DNA of 64,000 bases from Desulfonatronospira thiodismutans ASO3-1 (GTDB lineage: Bacteria > Desulfobacterota > Desulfovibrionia > Desulfovibrionales > Desulfonatronovibrionaceae): contig NZ_ACJN02000005.1 of assembly GCF_000174435.1 (NCBI RefSeq), positions 47,822-111,821 on the forward strand, in the 5' to 3' direction. Below the pieces are notes generated by a model, which was not told the origin of the DNA, did no database searches, and worked only from the letters and a program-made list of their open reading frames with translations. Both the position numbers and the translations under genes were made by a program. Shown piece by piece: positions 34,801-43,096 of this stretch (the stretch's first letter is position 1; every line of letters starts with the position of its first letter).

Positions 34801-35573
34801 TAGGCTTGTTCATCTTCTATTTCCCTATCAACAGTTATATCATCTTCAAATTTCTTTCCACTGGCTTCAAGTGCAGTAAAAAGCTCTTCCGGTTCAACAG
34901 TGAATGTTGTTGTGGTCTTACCATATTCTCCGTACTGGATGGTTATGGTGTACTCTCCAACATCGAGACCTTCAGTACCTGTTATCTCACCAAAGTCAAA
35001 TGGCTTAGTCTCACCAGCTGCAACTGTAAAACTCTCATCAACATCATATTCATCGCCATCAATATAAACTGTTAAATCGTAGTCTAATTCTATTGCGCTG
35101 TCATTGACTACTTCTCCACCAAACGAAAGAAAATCACCTTCAGTAATAGGATCTATCTCATCGATATTTATAGTTACGTCTTCTGGATGTTGGGGACGTG
35201 TCTCAGGTTTTATCTCAGAAGTATCTGGATCTAATTCAATCTGTGTTTCTTCACCATCACCAATTCTAACCTGAGCAACCGTTTTTAAATCGGCTCCTAC
35301 TTCTAAAGACAGCATGGTATTCCCATCACCATCTTGAACAAGTATAGAACCAGTATCTTCGTCTACCACATAATCATAATCAATTCCTTCGGTCAATGTA
35401 AAAGTAGCTTCTGCTGCAATATCAGTATGTACTTCTACATCTCTTGAGTTGCCACCTATAGCAAATTCAATGTTTTCATACTCCATTCCTCGTGCAATAC
35501 GAAAATCCAGTTGTCCGTTTACAGTAAAAGTCTCATTGTTGTAGTTCTCACCTAGATAAACCAATGTAGCCAT
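28836..35573 (-). CDS. Giant acidic beta-repeat protein (2245 aa), probable type I secreted
   Basis: After a short N-terminal domain (MATLVYLGENYNNETFTVNG) and an Ig/CARDB-like region (residues about 150-230), the rest to about 2090 is a long series of degenerate beta-strand repeats. Their core is LTLTxAQADGxxITGxGTVxVTGD then DLSGI. Such repeats form an elongated beta-solenoid. The protein is extremely rich in Asp, Glu, Thr and Gly and poor in Lys. The C-terminal 150 residues (DDNLTIKGFDAEDDVLNFSNM, then IWHWDDTNDDGEIDEGELTLIGVLED and final ITEANFSF) resemble the C-terminal uncleaved signals of type I secretion substrates. There is no N-terminal signal peptide. GGAGG precedes the start and a strong terminator follows. 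Likely an S-layer, adhesin or biofilm matrix protein. Confidence 0.85.
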   Translation of the reverse strand: MATLVYLGENYNNETFTVNGQLDFRIARGMEYENIEFAIGGNSRDVEVHTDIAAEATFTLTEGIDYDYVVDEDTGSILVQDGDGNTMLSLEVGADLKTVAQVRIGDGEETQIELDPDTSEIKPETRPQHPEDVTINIDEIDPITEGDFLSFGGEVVNDSAIELDYDLTVYIDGDEYDVDESFTVAAGETKPFDFGEITGTEGLDVGEYTITIQYGEYGKTTTTFTVEPEELFTALEASGKKFEDDITVDREIEDEQAYNFSGLTSNSRIEITEDVDLTYVADFGDVTIDVSEGATLTISAAQATALAEAGGSVTGDGSVTVTGLDGDDIYDLSGITASASAEVDTVTLRPDTNLGDIEITVADTHTFTLTAAQADGRTIVGDDSEGAADDGNVFVTDIEGDIAYDFSAIGSENGTVTADDINADDYVDGEITFPAGIQLGDLDITLVSDPELTMAAADADGATIDGDGTVILTGDAAGADLSGISAAGVTIDLRQVTGDFELEGADADAGLMGNTTSPLILTSVQADGQELESAEDIDVHGNMNVDLREITDGGTLTVHVTESQSLSLASRMPGGTVIQLADGVVLTASAAVYESRLSGLNVNEPAEGTAEVKITGSAADVADVTKGGSNAQFSFTVTGDIAADAAAIDLSAITDSLTFESNSISVGENAELTLNVAQANGVTITGDGETKIITGAVEEDTDLTGIANLVDNPTTLTIKDGYTLTVTAEQAAALTSIVNDGDDTGDVEVIVGTDTPVDVDLSNVGVTGTDTFTLQVDATKDLTTAASVDTADIIQISGSYTLTLTPAQADATEITGGTVVVDGDIDGATADFTQVENLTFESDEVNLDSETLTLTASQADGVKITESGGKLNVIFEAGDDGTVNLATGSATAADLYGTAVVSGNMTLAAGEEDKWKEFTSVTVADDVTLTLSAEQADTIDNSSGIIQGAGSVMITGNADGDYDLSGIVTTGLSFQGNSISVDGGKTLTLTPAQADGVSVTGDGALDVIGDLAQDQTVDLTNVAADIEFDGDSPGDLDLDTGAEVQVTVAQADAVSFTVSNDGGTVVLSGTLGTETIDVATNTADLTGVTLNETQDTAEGHIEAITADTVTLSAEQANFVSDLDIDTGTFDLIVQLDAENTGVDLTGMTATGQAVTVQVTEDMELTQHDKLTSTDAVNADIELMDDAELTLTVAQAKVLAGTNKIVGEGTVEVTGTFADGDTAALAGLIGDTGGDAITLDLTQADLTADTDVEANLNAVGGDDLNKVILTADQLVDNITLDMDDFNLEIHANAAGSSIFTNNLENVGAQDVEVIVSEDADLAGNLTNVTDLIVGENTVGISAQNLGRAANVQSDATGTLNVTSASETAVDLTNSGEDTQFAGFAGTLNITEDVALTLDPSVYNETVGTADPTASFTTIDDSDLTDGDTVILAFKHDGNDYAVEVTSDGTRADLAEKLNTELGADFTVVDDGTNLDVTAEDGVNIADARLDVVSFSEITGDGTLVIEEYNADGVLVTQQMLDMISTAKVDVTGADTVPNDLVIPTGQTLIMTQEQLHEGEYTGTGTIQIALVDSEDLDLEDVAETLTLNATVDDSENITGDNIDLQRLDSIEVADTFTLTATAAQITGVTVVSSGEGDDDGSLTVEATTAAMTEDLDLSNVSLGEAGALTVEVTGIQDLDLTENANLGNMTHINITGVAETTYVHMTGDQAHEVDLTADANTQITLYNTAATEYDFSDFDHADAVIDVTDLEGTITFPATLDGDWTMTAAQAHEADFEVTGTLNIVDPHLTPAMDLSALTMTGTVNVEFDLSEYENEAINFTGDLGGATVNMGLGAVMIADADTVDDVTFEGPGTVQVMGDLTGNALSNVESSLDLTKADEGTEPTNMPATVAEGITITLTPAQADGFAVTGLGTVVVEGVSGENLDFSNIESSLNLRDADLTGEVELRDTIGDNLTLTADASLLDEVTIGGDGKVVVLGDASGVDLSGISADMDLTEAEMDETTTFPTVAADQTLTMNITDAEELDIPGNGTIELTGKVETDIDMEDFQVGDNTLEFGDEIEILDGYTLTAESRILHDVEITGQGSVVVKASAGRHILDLGEEVSANISFEIEDDNLTIKGFDAEDDVLNFSNMDLDNPNEPEEAFQQYTLGDDVYAEVVAVDSIWDEKGDIETAGSAFLNEQLAEGSEMIFMSATASEDGDTKIWHWDDTNDDGEIDEGELTLIGVLEDFGKDCLSNITEANFSF

Positions 35574-35639
35574 AACGCCTCCATTTGTTGAGATATTAAA
35601 ATTATAAATTACTGATTAGTATCTAATTTAACTCAATTT

Positions 35640-35668
35640 GCCGGCTTGGAGATTAACTCCAAGCCGGC
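35640..35668 (-). terminator. 12-bp stem terminator between the giant genes
   Basis: GCCGGCTTGGAG pairs perfectly with CTCCAAGCCGGC around ATTAA, 15 bp after the stop of the 2470-aa gene. The T-tract is short, so termination may be partial and allow read-through into the next giant gene. Confidence 0.7.
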
Positions 35669-35683
35669 TAAAAGCCACAATAC

Positions 35684-38600
35684 TTATGCAGCAATCAACT
35701 CTTCTATATATGTATTTAAACCCATCTCTTCAATAACTTCATTCTTTTCGACTTCAAATCGAACATCTACTACATTTTGTAGTGTAGCTCCAAATGGAGT
35801 ATCTACTTCAGCGTCTTCAATCAAAATTGATTGGTCAGGATCTCCTGGATCTTCAAAAAAGTTAATTATGGCACCTTCATCAACGTTCCTGACAGAATCA
35901 GTAGAAACATGGCTTACTTCATCAAGACTGTCCATTTGATCAACGAGAAGTATGATGTCACCATCATCGTAATTATAATTTTGTATAATAGACTCAGCAA
36001 ATTTAGCAAAAGCGTTATTGCCGTCTGATTCGAAATTAAAGACAAACACATCTATCTGATCGTCAGTACCAATAAGTGTCTGGCTAACACTAGCTGGTTC
36101 ATCATCTGCTTCGATAACGTTGAAGTCCGGTACCTCCGAAACTGTCACACTTTCAGTTTCAGTCACCTCAACTGCGTTATCAGCATTTGCTTCTATCAAG
36201 ATTTCGTAGTCACCAACCTCAACGTCCTCATCCCAAGTGAATTCGAATTCCTCTGACTCACCCATGGTTATTTCTTCCCAAGCCTTTTCAGCGGAGAAAA
36301 CCACCTCACTCTCATCGTCAGTAATGGTCAAACTAACAGTTACATTCTGAGCATCAGCAATATCTACAAATACATTGCCAGAGACAGTTATTTCATCTCC
36401 TTCAGTGGGTTCTTCTGGGTCAATAGTGATATCTGTAATATCCAGCGTGGCTAGCTGTTCGACAGTAAAGGTGTAGTCGTTAGTTATGTCACCGATAGTT
36501 GCTGTTGCTGTGTAATCGTTAGCCTCTTCTATCGAAGTAGCATCTTCGAATGTTGCAGCACCTTCGCTAAAGGACAATGTTACATCAATATACTCATCTC
36601 CGTTTATGGTAATATCGGCTGTGTAGTCACCTTCCAGGTCTGCTCCATACTGATCCACTGCATCAGTAAACTCCAGCACAGGCTCCTCACCGGCATTAAT
36701 ATCCTCAACGAAAAGTGAGAAGTCGTCCACTCTCAGTTCTTCAAGCTCAAGATCCACTACCTGAGTGTCAGTCTCTCCATTTGCAGATACTTCCACTGTG
36801 AAGGAATCAGCTTCCTCGTAGGCTGCTGCAGTTACCGTCACGGTTCCATCTTCTATGGAAACACCGTCTATATCTTCCAGAATATTCCAGGTAACTTCTA
36901 CGTCTTCCATCTCAGTGCCATACTGATCCAAGACACTTACTGTGAATTCTCCAGTGTTCGGCTCATCGTCCGAGGGGATCTCCATGCTGTCAGGACCTTC
37001 AACTATTTCTACCTGGTCTACTCTCAGTTCTTCAAGCTCAAGATCAACCGCCATGGTTTCAGTGACAGTAGAATCGGTCTCTGAAGTGGCCACCACTGTG
37101 AAGGTATCGCCTTCCTCGAACTCATCGTAAGCGTCTGTACTTACAGTCACTACGCCGTCATCTATGGTGATGCCGGTTATCTCTTCTTCAAGGCTCCAGA
37201 TAACGTCCTCATCCATCTCTGCGCCGTACTGATCAAATACAGTAGCGGTGTAGGTGGCAGTGTTCGGCTCTTCATCCGAGGGGGGGATCTCCATGCTGTC
37301 AGGACCTTCAACTATTTCTACCTGGTCTACTCTCAGTTCTTCAAGCTCAAGATCAACCGCCATGGTTTCAGTGACAGTAGAATCGGTCTCTGAAGTGGCC
37401 ACCACTGTGAAGGTATCGCCTTCCTCGAACTCATCGTAAGCGTCTGTACTTACAGTCACTACGCCGTCATCTATGGTGATGCCGGTTATCTCTTCTTCAA
37501 GGCTCCAGATAACGTCCTCATCCATCTCTGCGCCGTACTGATCAAATACAGTAGCGGTGTAGGTGGCAGTGTTCGGCTCTTCATCCGAGGGGGGGATCTC
37601 CATGCTGTCAGGACCTTCAACTATTTCTACCTGGTCTACTCTCAGTTCTTCAAGCTCAAGATCAACCGCCATGGTTTCAGTGACAGTAGAATCGGTCTCT
37701 GAAGTGGCCACCACTGTGAAGGTATCGCCTTCCTCGAACTCATCGTAAGCGTCTGTACTTACAGTCACTACGCCGTCATCTATGGTGATGCCGGTTATCT
37801 CTTCTTCAAGGCTCCAGATAACGTCCTCATCCATCTCTGCGCCGTACTGATCAAATACAGTAGCGGTGTAGGTGGCAGTGTTCGGCTCTTCATCCGAGGG
37901 GGGGATCTCCATGCTGTCAGGACCTTCAACTATTTCTACCTGGTCTACTCTCAGTTCTTCAAGCTCAAGATCAACCGCCATGGTTTCAGTGACAGTAGAA
38001 TCGGTCTCTGAAGTGGCGACAACGGTGAAGGAATCGCCTTCCTCGAATGCTTCGTAAGCATCTGCACTTACAGTTACTAAGCCTATATCATTTATGGAGA
38101 TTCCTTCCAGATCACCCAGATCTTCCAGAATCCAGCTTACATCCTCACCAGGCATTTCATCGCCGAATTGATCAAATACAGTAGCGGTGTAGGTGTAACT
38201 GTTCTCGCCGTCTGAGGGAACCACGACCGTCTCGTCGCCTTCCACGACAATGCTGTCTACTGCGGGGGCTTCATCGGTCAAACTTACTTCAAACTCACCG
38301 GTAACGTCCTCATCACTCACTGAAGTGGCGATTACGGTGAATTCTTCATCGGGATCAGCATCATGGGTAACGGTTATTACGCCGTCATCAATGGTTACAC
38401 CGTCCACCTCCTGATCCAGGCTCCAGGTCACCTCTTCTTCCATTTGAGCGCCGTACTGATCCAGGACTTCCGCTTCATAAGTGACAACCTCGGTCTCACC
38501 CTCTTCAGGAATCAGGATAGTCCCTGGGCCATCCACATTCACGGTAGTAACAACCAAATCCTCCAGCTCCAGATCAACTTCCATAGTCTCGTAGATCTCT

Positions 38601-41600
38601 TCGTCAGTCTCGGAAGTGGCTACCACTGTGAAGGAATCGCCTTCCTCGAATGCCTCGTAAGCCTCTGTACTTACAGTCACTTCGCCTGTATTCTCGTCTA
38701 TGGAGATTCCTTCCAGATCACCCAGATCTTCCAGGCTCCAGATCACTTCCTCATCCGGCATTTCATCGCCGAACTGATCAAAGACAACGGCACTATACTC
38801 GCCCATTGTCACGCCCTCGGAAGGAATAGTCAGGCTATCCGGGCCATCCACAGTTATATCGTCAACAACTGGGCCTTCCTCAGTAGTAAAAATGAAGCTA
38901 AAGTCCTCTTCGAGTGTTACGCCTGGATTCAGATCCCAGGCTACTGCATCGGTATTAATTACCACCGTAATCTCGGTATCGTAGGCAAAATCTTCATCCG
39001 GAGTAATGGTGAGAACATCATCGGTCACAGAGGCAGTAAAATCAAAGCTTTCCTCATCCGCTGTGATCTCAATCTCACCTGCATCCAGAAGCTGGATGTC
39101 CTGATCAAAGATAACCTCTATATCAGTGTCTATTGAAACATTTTTATCTCCCTTTTCAGGAGTGGTCTCAAATACAGTTATGTATTCCGGAGACTCCTTA
39201 ATTTGAAAATACAAACTTTCCTGGTCGTCTTCGGTATCCAACTCAAGATTATACCAGCCAGTATCTAAATCCAGCTCATCAGGATCTATATCAACCTCCT
39301 GATTCCAGCGCTCACCTTTGCTGAGCTCTACATCTTCCCAGACCTCAATAACATCACCATCAACAGTCAGGGAAATATCCCGGACCCCTTCTTGACCCTG
39401 ATTTACAACCTGCACATTAGCAGTACCGGTTTGAAAATCCCAGAATTCTTCAAGCTCAAGGGTCTCTATTTGAAAATATGGCTCCTCAACATCTACCACT
39501 GTCAGAGCATCTGTGAAGGTCTCTGTCTCATCATCGGTTTCCACCTGGATATCGTAATCTCCGACATCCAGACCAGTGGTATCGATATCTGTGAACTCCA
39601 CCGTGCCTGTATCACCGGCTCCAATTGTGAAGTCTTCCTCGGTGACCACAATGTCTTCAGCATCGGGTACTACAATGGTCAGCACGATATCCTGGGTGCC
39701 TTCCTCGCCTCCGGTGTTTTCTATGTCTACACTGACACTGGCTTCTTCACCCTGGTCAATGGGATCGGCATCTACCGAGACCACTGCAAAGTAGGCAGGA
39801 TCAGCAAACGCTGTGAAAGTCTCGGAATCTTCATCAGAATCATAGTCGTCCTCAACTTCAAGAGTAAGAGTATATTCCTGACCAGGCACCAAGTTCTCAA
39901 GGTCATAATATTCACCAAGCCAGAATTCACCTTCGTATGTTTCCCCTGCGGAAATTACTGTTTCATCGTCAGAGTAAATCTCTTCATCATCAAGTGATAT
40001 GGTGATCTCTAAATTTTCTGTATCAACCGCACCATCATTATCGATATCGAATGTTACCAGGTAATCTTCCTCCTGGGGATCGTACTCAGCTTCCCACATC
40101 CAGGCCCAAAGATCAGATGTAAGTTCATCCAGCTCAAAATCAACCGTCTTTTCCTGGCCATCTACTTCAAAATCACCTTCATAGTCCTGGTATCCATCCA
40201 ATTCTACTGTAAACCAGTATTCACCGTCTTTAAGGTCTTTTGCGGCCTGGTAAAAGGGCTCTTCATCTCCAGCTTCTGCGCTTCCAACCTCTTCAGTTCT
40301 TTCTTCGTCCGCGTAAACTGTGACGGTCCAATCATCGACTTCCTCAACCTCGCTAAAGGTAACTGTGTAGGTTACAGGCTCTTGCTCAGTGGTAAAGCTG
40401 AAGTCATAAGCCTCTTCCAGCTTCACATCTTCATCACCTTCCCAGCCTACAGCATCTTCGCCTACTTCTACTGTCATCTCAGTATCGTAAGCCAGAGCCT
40501 CGTCAGGGGTGATGGTCAATACATTGTCTTCTACTGACACCTCGTCTTCTGAGAGAGCCGTACCGGACAGGGTGATATGTTCCCAACCAGTATCGAGCAA
40601 CTGAATGTTTTGATCAAAAGTAACTGTTATATCTGTGTCTACCTCTACATCTGTGTCGCCATCCTCGGGAGAGGTAGTATCCACTGTGAGATTTTCGACA
40701 ACCGCTTCTACTGTCAGAGCATTGTCAAAGGTCTCGGTCTCATCATCGGTTGCCACCTGGATGTCGTAATCTCCGGCATCCAGACCAGTGGTATCGATAT
40801 CTGTGAACTCTACTGTCTCGGTCTCACCGGCTCCAATTGTGAAGTCTTCCTCGGTGACCACAATGTCGTCAGCCTCGGGTACAACAATGGTCAGCACGAT
40901 ATCCTGGGTGCCTTCCTCGCCTCCGGTGTTTTCTATGTCTACACTGACACTGGCTTCTTCACCCTGGTCAATGGGATCGGCATCTACCGAGACCACTGCA
41001 AAGTAGGCAGGCTCAGCAAATGCTGTGAAAGTCTCGGAATCTTCATCAGAATCATAGTCGTCCTGAACTTCAAGAGTAAGAGTATATTCCTGACCAGGCA
41101 CCAAGTTCTCAAGGTCATAATATTCACCAAGCCAGAATTCACCTTCGTATGTTTCCCCTGCGGAAATTACTGTTTCATCGTCAAAGTAAATCTCTTCATC
41201 ATCAAGTGATATGGTGATCTCTAAATTTTCTGTATCAACCGCACCATCATTATCGATATCGAATGTTACCAGGTAATCTTCCTCTTCGGGATCATACTCA
41301 GCTTCCCACATCCAGGCCCAAAGATCAGATGCAAGTGCGTCCAGCTCAAAATCAACCGTCTTTTCCTGGCCATCTACTTCAAAGTCACCTTCATAGTCCT
41401 GGTATCCATCCAATTCTACTGTAAACCAGTATTCACCGTCTTTAAGGTCTTTTGCGGCCTGGTAAAAAGGCTCTTCATCTCCAGCGTCCGCGCTTCCAAC
41501 CTCTTCAGTTCTTTCTTCGTCCGAGTAAACTGTGACGGTCCAGTCCTCGACCTCCTCATCTTCAATGAAAGTTACTGTGTATTCTGGATCATCTATGGCC

Positions 41601-43096
41601 GTGACAGTCAGGTCAATATCCTCAACTTCTTCTCCAGCACCTACCTGCACCTGCTGTTCCTCGGCCAGCTCATAGCCATCAACAGAAGCGGTGACTGTGT
41701 AGGTACCCGCATATACACCCTCCAAAAGGTAAGCATATTCACTCTGGCCGTCATCGTCTGCGGTTTCTATGATGTACTCATAGGTCTCGCCGTTCTCGGC
41801 TGACACAGTAATCTCGATGGCAGCTTCAGGATCTGCCTCGCCCTCTACATCAAAGATACTTACCGTGCCGGCTATGGAACCCGGCAGTGATACCAGGTTA
41901 AAATCATTACCGTCGTTAACTTCACCTGCCTCTACAGTGATATCCTCGAGGACCCCATTATCAATTTCATATGCGCCTACGGCATCACCAGTCACCTCGG
42001 CAGATACTTCGTAATTTCCAGCCTCCAGACCCTCTATAATATATTCAGCGCCGGTCTCACCCTCCAGGATCTCCAGGGTCACGGCTTCGCCATTGGCTTC
42101 TACAGTCACTTCCACGTCCCGGTCCACACCTTCGTTGTCCAGGACTATCTCGCCGGAGATGGAGCCGGGGGATTCATCCCTCACCTCCCAGGATACTTCA
42201 TCATCCTCATGCATCTCACCTTTATAATAGGGGACGACACTGATCTCCTTGCCAGCATCAGCCACAGGAAAAACCTCCTGATCCAGCTGATCACCCCGGA
42301 CCCAGCCACCTCCCAGGCTGGTCTGCAGGGGCTCTCCATCTACCTTGACCTGAAGCCATATTTCATCATCCTTTACCCCGGATGGGGGGGTGATGCTGAA
42401 CATCTGGTCCAGTGGAGTGTCCTCGATGGCATAACTCTGCTCTATGGTCAGTTCATAATCCCAGGGTTCAGGGAACTCGAAAAATTCTTCGCCACGCCAG
42501 TCATTGTGCTCCCAGTCACGCAGTCCAAGCTCAGGACTGTGAGCCCGCACATAAATGGTGTTGTGTCCGACCTGGTCGCCGGTGACCATAAGCTCGTCCA
42601 GATCTTCAGCCTGGACCCAGCCACGACCGGCTTCAGTGTCCACCAAGGAACCCTGGACCACACCTTCCTCGTCCATCTCGCCGGTCCATATCTGATACCA
42701 GGTTGCAGTGTCGTCTTCATCGGTGAAGAGTTCGGCAAAAGAAGTTTCCATGGATATATCTATGTCGGTATGAAATTCGATTTCCGGGGGACCAGGAAAG
42801 TCAAAATAATCTCCACCCCTCCAGTCATTGTGATGCCAGTCCCCTGTACCGATTTCCTCTTCACGGCCCCGGACATACAAAGAGTTATGGTTAATCTGAT
42901 CATAGCTGACAGCAATATCGGCAAGCTCCTCTATTGACAGCCAGCCAAGAGAATTGCCATCAACTACACGCCCCTCCTCATCGATACGACCGGTCCAAAC
43001 TTCATAATGGGTATAAAGTTCTTCCGTGTCCGTAAACAATTCGTTGAACCGAGTGCCTACGGAGATTTCAATATCGGTATGAAATTCGAATGACAT
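35684..43096 (-). CDS. Giant modular acidic surface protein (2470 aa)
   Basis: The N-terminus has two copies of a domain with EFHTDIxIS, YxxWTGxxDEEG and HNDWRGxxxFxFP (residues about 1-210) and a related third module. Two carboxypeptidase-regulatory-like beta domains (about 310-500) follow. A region of about 400 residues is then duplicated (CARDB-like and LWAWMWEAEYDP modules). SbsA-type Ig-like domains (DVEVDTDITVTFDQNIQLLD, DTEMTVEV) follow. Between about 1650 and 2050 is a run of bacterial Ig-like (Big-type) modules, including perfect 103-residue repeats. The C-terminus ends with VEKNEVIEEMGLNTYIEELIAA. There is no signal peptide and it is very acidic. AAGGAGG precedes the start. Adhesion, S-layer or matrix function is inferred from the domains. 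Confidence 0.85.
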   Translation of the reverse strand: MSFEFHTDIEISVGTRFNELFTDTEELYTHYEVWTGRIDEEGRVVDGNSLGWLSIEELADIAVSYDQINHNSLYVRGREEEIGTGDWHHNDWRGGDYFDFPGPPEIEFHTDIDISMETSFAELFTDEDDTATWYQIWTGEMDEEGVVQGSLVDTEAGRGWVQAEDLDELMVTGDQVGHNTIYVRAHSPELGLRDWEHNDWRGEEFFEFPEPWDYELTIEQSYAIEDTPLDQMFSITPPSGVKDDEIWLQVKVDGEPLQTSLGGGWVRGDQLDQEVFPVADAGKEISVVPYYKGEMHEDDEVSWEVRDESPGSISGEIVLDNEGVDRDVEVTVEANGEAVTLEILEGETGAEYIIEGLEAGNYEVSAEVTGDAVGAYEIDNGVLEDITVEAGEVNDGNDFNLVSLPGSIAGTVSIFDVEGEADPEAAIEITVSAENGETYEYIIETADDDGQSEYAYLLEGVYAGTYTVTASVDGYELAEEQQVQVGAGEEVEDIDLTVTAIDDPEYTVTFIEDEEVEDWTVTVYSDEERTEEVGSADAGDEEPFYQAAKDLKDGEYWFTVELDGYQDYEGDFEVDGQEKTVDFELDALASDLWAWMWEAEYDPEEEDYLVTFDIDNDGAVDTENLEITISLDDEEIYFDDETVISAGETYEGEFWLGEYYDLENLVPGQEYTLTLEVQDDYDSDEDSETFTAFAEPAYFAVVSVDADPIDQGEEASVSVDIENTGGEEGTQDIVLTIVVPEADDIVVTEEDFTIGAGETETVEFTDIDTTGLDAGDYDIQVATDDETETFDNALTVEAVVENLTVDTTSPEDGDTDVEVDTDITVTFDQNIQLLDTGWEHITLSGTALSEDEVSVEDNVLTITPDEALAYDTEMTVEVGEDAVGWEGDEDVKLEEAYDFSFTTEQEPVTYTVTFSEVEEVDDWTVTVYADEERTEEVGSAEAGDEEPFYQAAKDLKDGEYWFTVELDGYQDYEGDFEVDGQEKTVDFELDELTSDLWAWMWEAEYDPQEEDYLVTFDIDNDGAVDTENLEITISLDDEEIYSDDETVISAGETYEGEFWLGEYYDLENLVPGQEYTLTLEVEDDYDSDEDSETFTAFADPAYFAVVSVDADPIDQGEEASVSVDIENTGGEEGTQDIVLTIVVPDAEDIVVTEEDFTIGAGDTGTVEFTDIDTTGLDVGDYDIQVETDDETETFTDALTVVDVEEPYFQIETLELEEFWDFQTGTANVQVVNQGQEGVRDISLTVDGDVIEVWEDVELSKGERWNQEVDIDPDELDLDTGWYNLELDTEDDQESLYFQIKESPEYITVFETTPEKGDKNVSIDTDIEVIFDQDIQLLDAGEIEITADEESFDFTASVTDDVLTITPDEDFAYDTEITVVINTDAVAWDLNPGVTLEEDFSFIFTTEEGPVVDDITVDGPDSLTIPSEGVTMGEYSAVVFDQFGDEMPDEEVIWSLEDLGDLEGISIDENTGEVTVSTEAYEAFEEGDSFTVVATSETDEEIYETMEVDLELEDLVVTTVNVDGPGTILIPEEGETEVVTYEAEVLDQYGAQMEEEVTWSLDQEVDGVTIDDGVITVTHDADPDEEFTVIATSVSDEDVTGEFEVSLTDEAPAVDSIVVEGDETVVVPSDGENSYTYTATVFDQFGDEMPGEDVSWILEDLGDLEGISINDIGLVTVSADAYEAFEEGDSFTVVATSETDSTVTETMAVDLELEELRVDQVEIVEGPDSMEIPPSDEEPNTATYTATVFDQYGAEMDEDVIWSLEEEITGITIDDGVVTVSTDAYDEFEEGDTFTVVATSETDSTVTETMAVDLELEELRVDQVEIVEGPDSMEIPPSDEEPNTATYTATVFDQYGAEMDEDVIWSLEEEITGITIDDGVVTVSTDAYDEFEEGDTFTVVATSETDSTVTETMAVDLELEELRVDQVEIVEGPDSMEIPPSDEEPNTATYTATVFDQYGAEMDEDVIWSLEEEITGITIDDGVVTVSTDAYDEFEEGDTFTVVATSETDSTVTETMAVDLELEELRVDQVEIVEGPDSMEIPSDDEPNTGEFTVSVLDQYGTEMEDVEVTWNILEDIDGVSIEDGTVTVTAAAYEEADSFTVEVSANGETDTQVVDLELEELRVDDFSLFVEDINAGEEPVLEFTDAVDQYGADLEGDYTADITINGDEYIDVTLSFSEGAATFEDATSIEEANDYTATATIGDITNDYTFTVEQLATLDITDITIDPEEPTEGDEITVSGNVFVDIADAQNVTVSLTITDDESEVVFSAEKAWEEITMGESEEFEFTWDEDVEVGDYEILIEANADNAVEVTETESVTVSEVPDFNVIEADDEPASVSQTLIGTDDQIDVFVFNFESDGNNAFAKFAESIIQNYNYDDGDIILLVDQMDSLDEVSHVSTDSVRNVDEGAIINFFEDPGDPDQSILIEDAEVDTPFGATLQNVVDVRFEVEKNEVIEEMGLNTYIEELIAA
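36966..38015. repeat. 309-bp tandem repeats inside the giant gene
   Basis: About 3.4 copies with period 309 bp (103 codons); landmark sequences recur at offsets of exactly 309 (for example 37286, 37595, 37904). The full copies appear identical. They encode a Big-type Ig module starting with VDQVEIVEGPDSMEIPPSD. Confidence 0.93.
39490..41530. repeat. Long internal duplication in the giant gene
   Basis: Two copies of a block of roughly 800 bp (about 39500-40300 and 40700-41500) encode DWTVTVYxDEERTEEVGSA, LKDGEYWFTVELDGYQDYEG, a WAWMWEAEYDP segment and a CARDB-like module (DADPIDQGEEASVSVDIENT). Identity is high but not perfect, so it is older than the 309-bp repeats. Confidence 0.85.

Noticed and set aside
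36966..38015. CRISPR-like or VNTR non-coding repeat
   Set aside because: The 309-bp period is a multiple of three and lies in frame within the giant gene, so it is a protein-domain repeat.
28861..42937. Many plus-strand ORFs opposite the giant genes, several 200-280 codons long
   Set aside because: They are mirrors of repetitive, stop-poor acidic coding sequence. They lack ribosome binding sites and consist of low-complexity Ser/Thr/Pro/Val or Cys/Ile-rich sequence.
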